From assembly GCA_964360375.1 (NCBI GenBank), contig CAYHWG010000044.1, positions 1 through 7,667 of the forward strand: DNA of 7,667 nucleotides, read 5' to 3'. Numbering within the stretch: the first letter of the stretch is position 1; the number at the start of each line of letters is the position of its first letter. Below the pieces are notes generated by a model. It saw nothing but the letters and a program-made list of their open reading frames with translations, was not told the DNA's origin and made no database searches. This stretch comes from XYB2-FULL-45-11 sp964360375 (lineage in GTDB: Bacteria > Patescibacteriota > Patescibacteriia > UBA9934 > GWF2-40-263). The translations under genes and the position numbers were made by a program. Below are positions 7,220 to 7,667 of this stretch, piece after piece.

Positions 7220-7228
7220 ATTTTTATA
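7201..7228. repeat. Perfect 12-bp inverted repeat with 4-base centre between divergent genes
   Basis: The left arm TATAAAAATATG (7201-7212) and right arm CATATTTTTATA (7217-7228) are exact reverse complements around ATAC. The dyad lies between the lepB start on the - strand and the small membrane-protein start on the + strand, and it covers the probable -10 element of both. It could be a symmetrical bidirectional promoter core, an operator for a dimeric regulator, or both. As RNA the stem would be weak, since it is almost all A-U, so a terminator role is unlikely. Confidence 0.8.
7210..7218 (-). promoter_or_regulatory. Probable extended -10 promoter for lepB
   Basis: Read on the - strand, this segment is TGGTATCAT: a TG-N extension followed by TATCAT, which matches TATAAT at five of six bases. 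No good -35 hexamer is seen 16-18 bases upstream, as is common for extended -10 promoters. Transcription would start near 7203, leaving a leader of about 25 bases before the GTG at 7178. It shares almost all its bases with the + strand -10 element. Confidence 0.45.
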
Positions 7229-7572
7229 TGGATAATTTTTTCTTTGGACTGCAAGCGGTGATGGTTGGCACCATAGATCTTGTTCGAAGAATTTTTGCGT
7301 ATAAAGTATTTTGGGGATTTGCATTTGGTTTTTTTGTCTCCACGGTGTTTCATGCGTTTCTTCTGTCAGATAATCCAAGACATATTGCCACGATGTTACT
7401 GAAGGATCATGCTTCCGGTTTTCAAAAACTTTATCCACCAGACACAAAGAATGTGTATCATCATTCTTTTCGAGACTATATGAAACAGGTGGATAAAATG
7501 AAGTTCACGTTTTCCCTTTCTGGAATGTTTCTTCTTCTTCTTCTTTTTCTTATTGTTCTTCTTTCTTTATAA
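7228..7572 (+). CDS. Small two-helix membrane protein of unknown function
   Basis: A 114-residue protein that I do not recognise. It has a short amphipathic start, a hydrophobic helix at about 27-47 (VFWGFAFGFFVSTVFHAFLL), a polar stretch of about 45 residues rich in His, Lys and Asp, and a very hydrophobic C-terminal helix (about 92-114, ending FLLLLLFLIVLLSL). Both ends are probably on the same side of the membrane, with the polar segment on the other. ATG 7228 is preferred over the in-frame ATG at 7210, which lies inside the predicted promoter. The next gene begins three bases after the TAA stop, so the two are probably co-transcribed. The role is unknown. Confidence 0.7.
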   Translation: MDNFFFGLQAVMVGTIDLVRRIFAYKVFWGFAFGFFVSTVFHAFLLSDNPRHIATMLLKDHASGFQKLYPPDTKNVYHHSFRDYMKQVDKMKFTFSLSGMFLLLLLFLIVLLSL

Positions 7573-7575
7573 TCT

Positions 7576-7667
7576 ATGCAAAAGAAATTTATACGAATCT
7601 TGATTTCAGGACAACGCGTTTTTTTTCTATTGGCGGCCATCTGTTTTTATTTTTTTTTAGGGAATTC
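7576..7667 (+). CDS. N-terminus of a membrane-anchored or exported protein, cut by the window end
   Basis: An open frame starts at ATG 7576, three bases after the preceding stop, and runs 30 codons to the end of the window without a stop. It begins with a basic segment (MQKKFIRILISGQR) followed by a strongly hydrophobic stretch (VFFLLAAICFYFFLG), which fits a signal peptide or first membrane helix. Its position suggests it is the second gene of an operon with the small membrane protein. Function cannot be told from this fragment. Confidence 0.6.
   Translation, partial: MQKKFIRILISGQRVFFLLAAICFYFFLGN

Noticed and set aside
7210..7227. ATG 7210 as the start of the small membrane protein
   Set aside because: It falls inside the predicted -10 region and the inverted repeat, so it would probably not be transcribed.
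7096..7447. Open frames on the - strand upstream of lepB
   Set aside because: They run through the promoter dyad and against the small membrane-protein gene, with no recognisable domain.
7662..7667. EcoRI site (GAATTC) exactly at the window end, as a cloning junction
   Set aside because: Two more GAATTC sites occur inside the window (near 6830 and 7171), and there is no vector sequence; probably coincidence.
1..7667. CRISPR array, tRNA, rRNA, riboswitch or insertion sequence
   Set aside because: No spaced direct repeats, cloverleaf, transposase or terminal inverted repeats were seen, and there is almost no non-coding space to hold them.

Overview
The window looks like part of a chromosome from an uncultured candidate-phylum (Patescibacteria/CPR, probably Parcubacteria-like) bacterium. 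The sequence is A+T-rich and genes are packed with 1 to 9 bases between them. No start codon has a clear Shine-Dalgarno sequence. The exported proteins carry Ig-like domains and C-terminal motifs that I associate with CPR surface proteins. The assignment is inference, since no rRNA or ribosomal protein gene is present. lepB ends in TGA, which argues against the TGA=Gly code of Gracilibacteria/Absconditabacteria.

Region 1 (1-6699, + strand) is one co-directional run. It holds a 5'-truncated PAS-type sensor histidine kinase, a stand-alone receiver response regulator, a 651-residue secreted multi-domain protein, a 737-residue polytopic WzyC/O-antigen-ligase-like protein with a TPR-like C-terminus, and a second, smaller secreted protein (274 residues). 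The second secreted protein shares its opening domain and its basic-aromatic tail with the first. Intergenic gaps are 5, 1, 7 and 9 bases, so the five genes are probably one operon whose promoter lies upstream of the window.

Region 2 (6660-7178, - strand) is a short type I signal peptidase gene (lepB). It converges on the operon, and its 3' end overlaps the last operon gene by 40 bp. It would be expected to process the two exported proteins beside it.

Region 3 (7179-7667) starts with a 49-bp divergent intergenic region. This holds a perfect 12-4-12 inverted repeat that places an extended -10 element on each strand. A small two-helix membrane protein of unknown function follows on the + strand, then the first 30 codons of another membrane-anchored or exported protein that runs off the window.

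Working model (inference): a signalling pair is co-transcribed with a cell-surface module made of two paralogous exported beta-sandwich proteins and a membrane glycan ligase/polymerase, with signal peptidase next door. The most interesting details are a GPS/ZU5-like H-F-T motif with paired cysteines in the large exported protein, the paralog pair flanking the WzyC gene, and the symmetrical bidirectional promoter.
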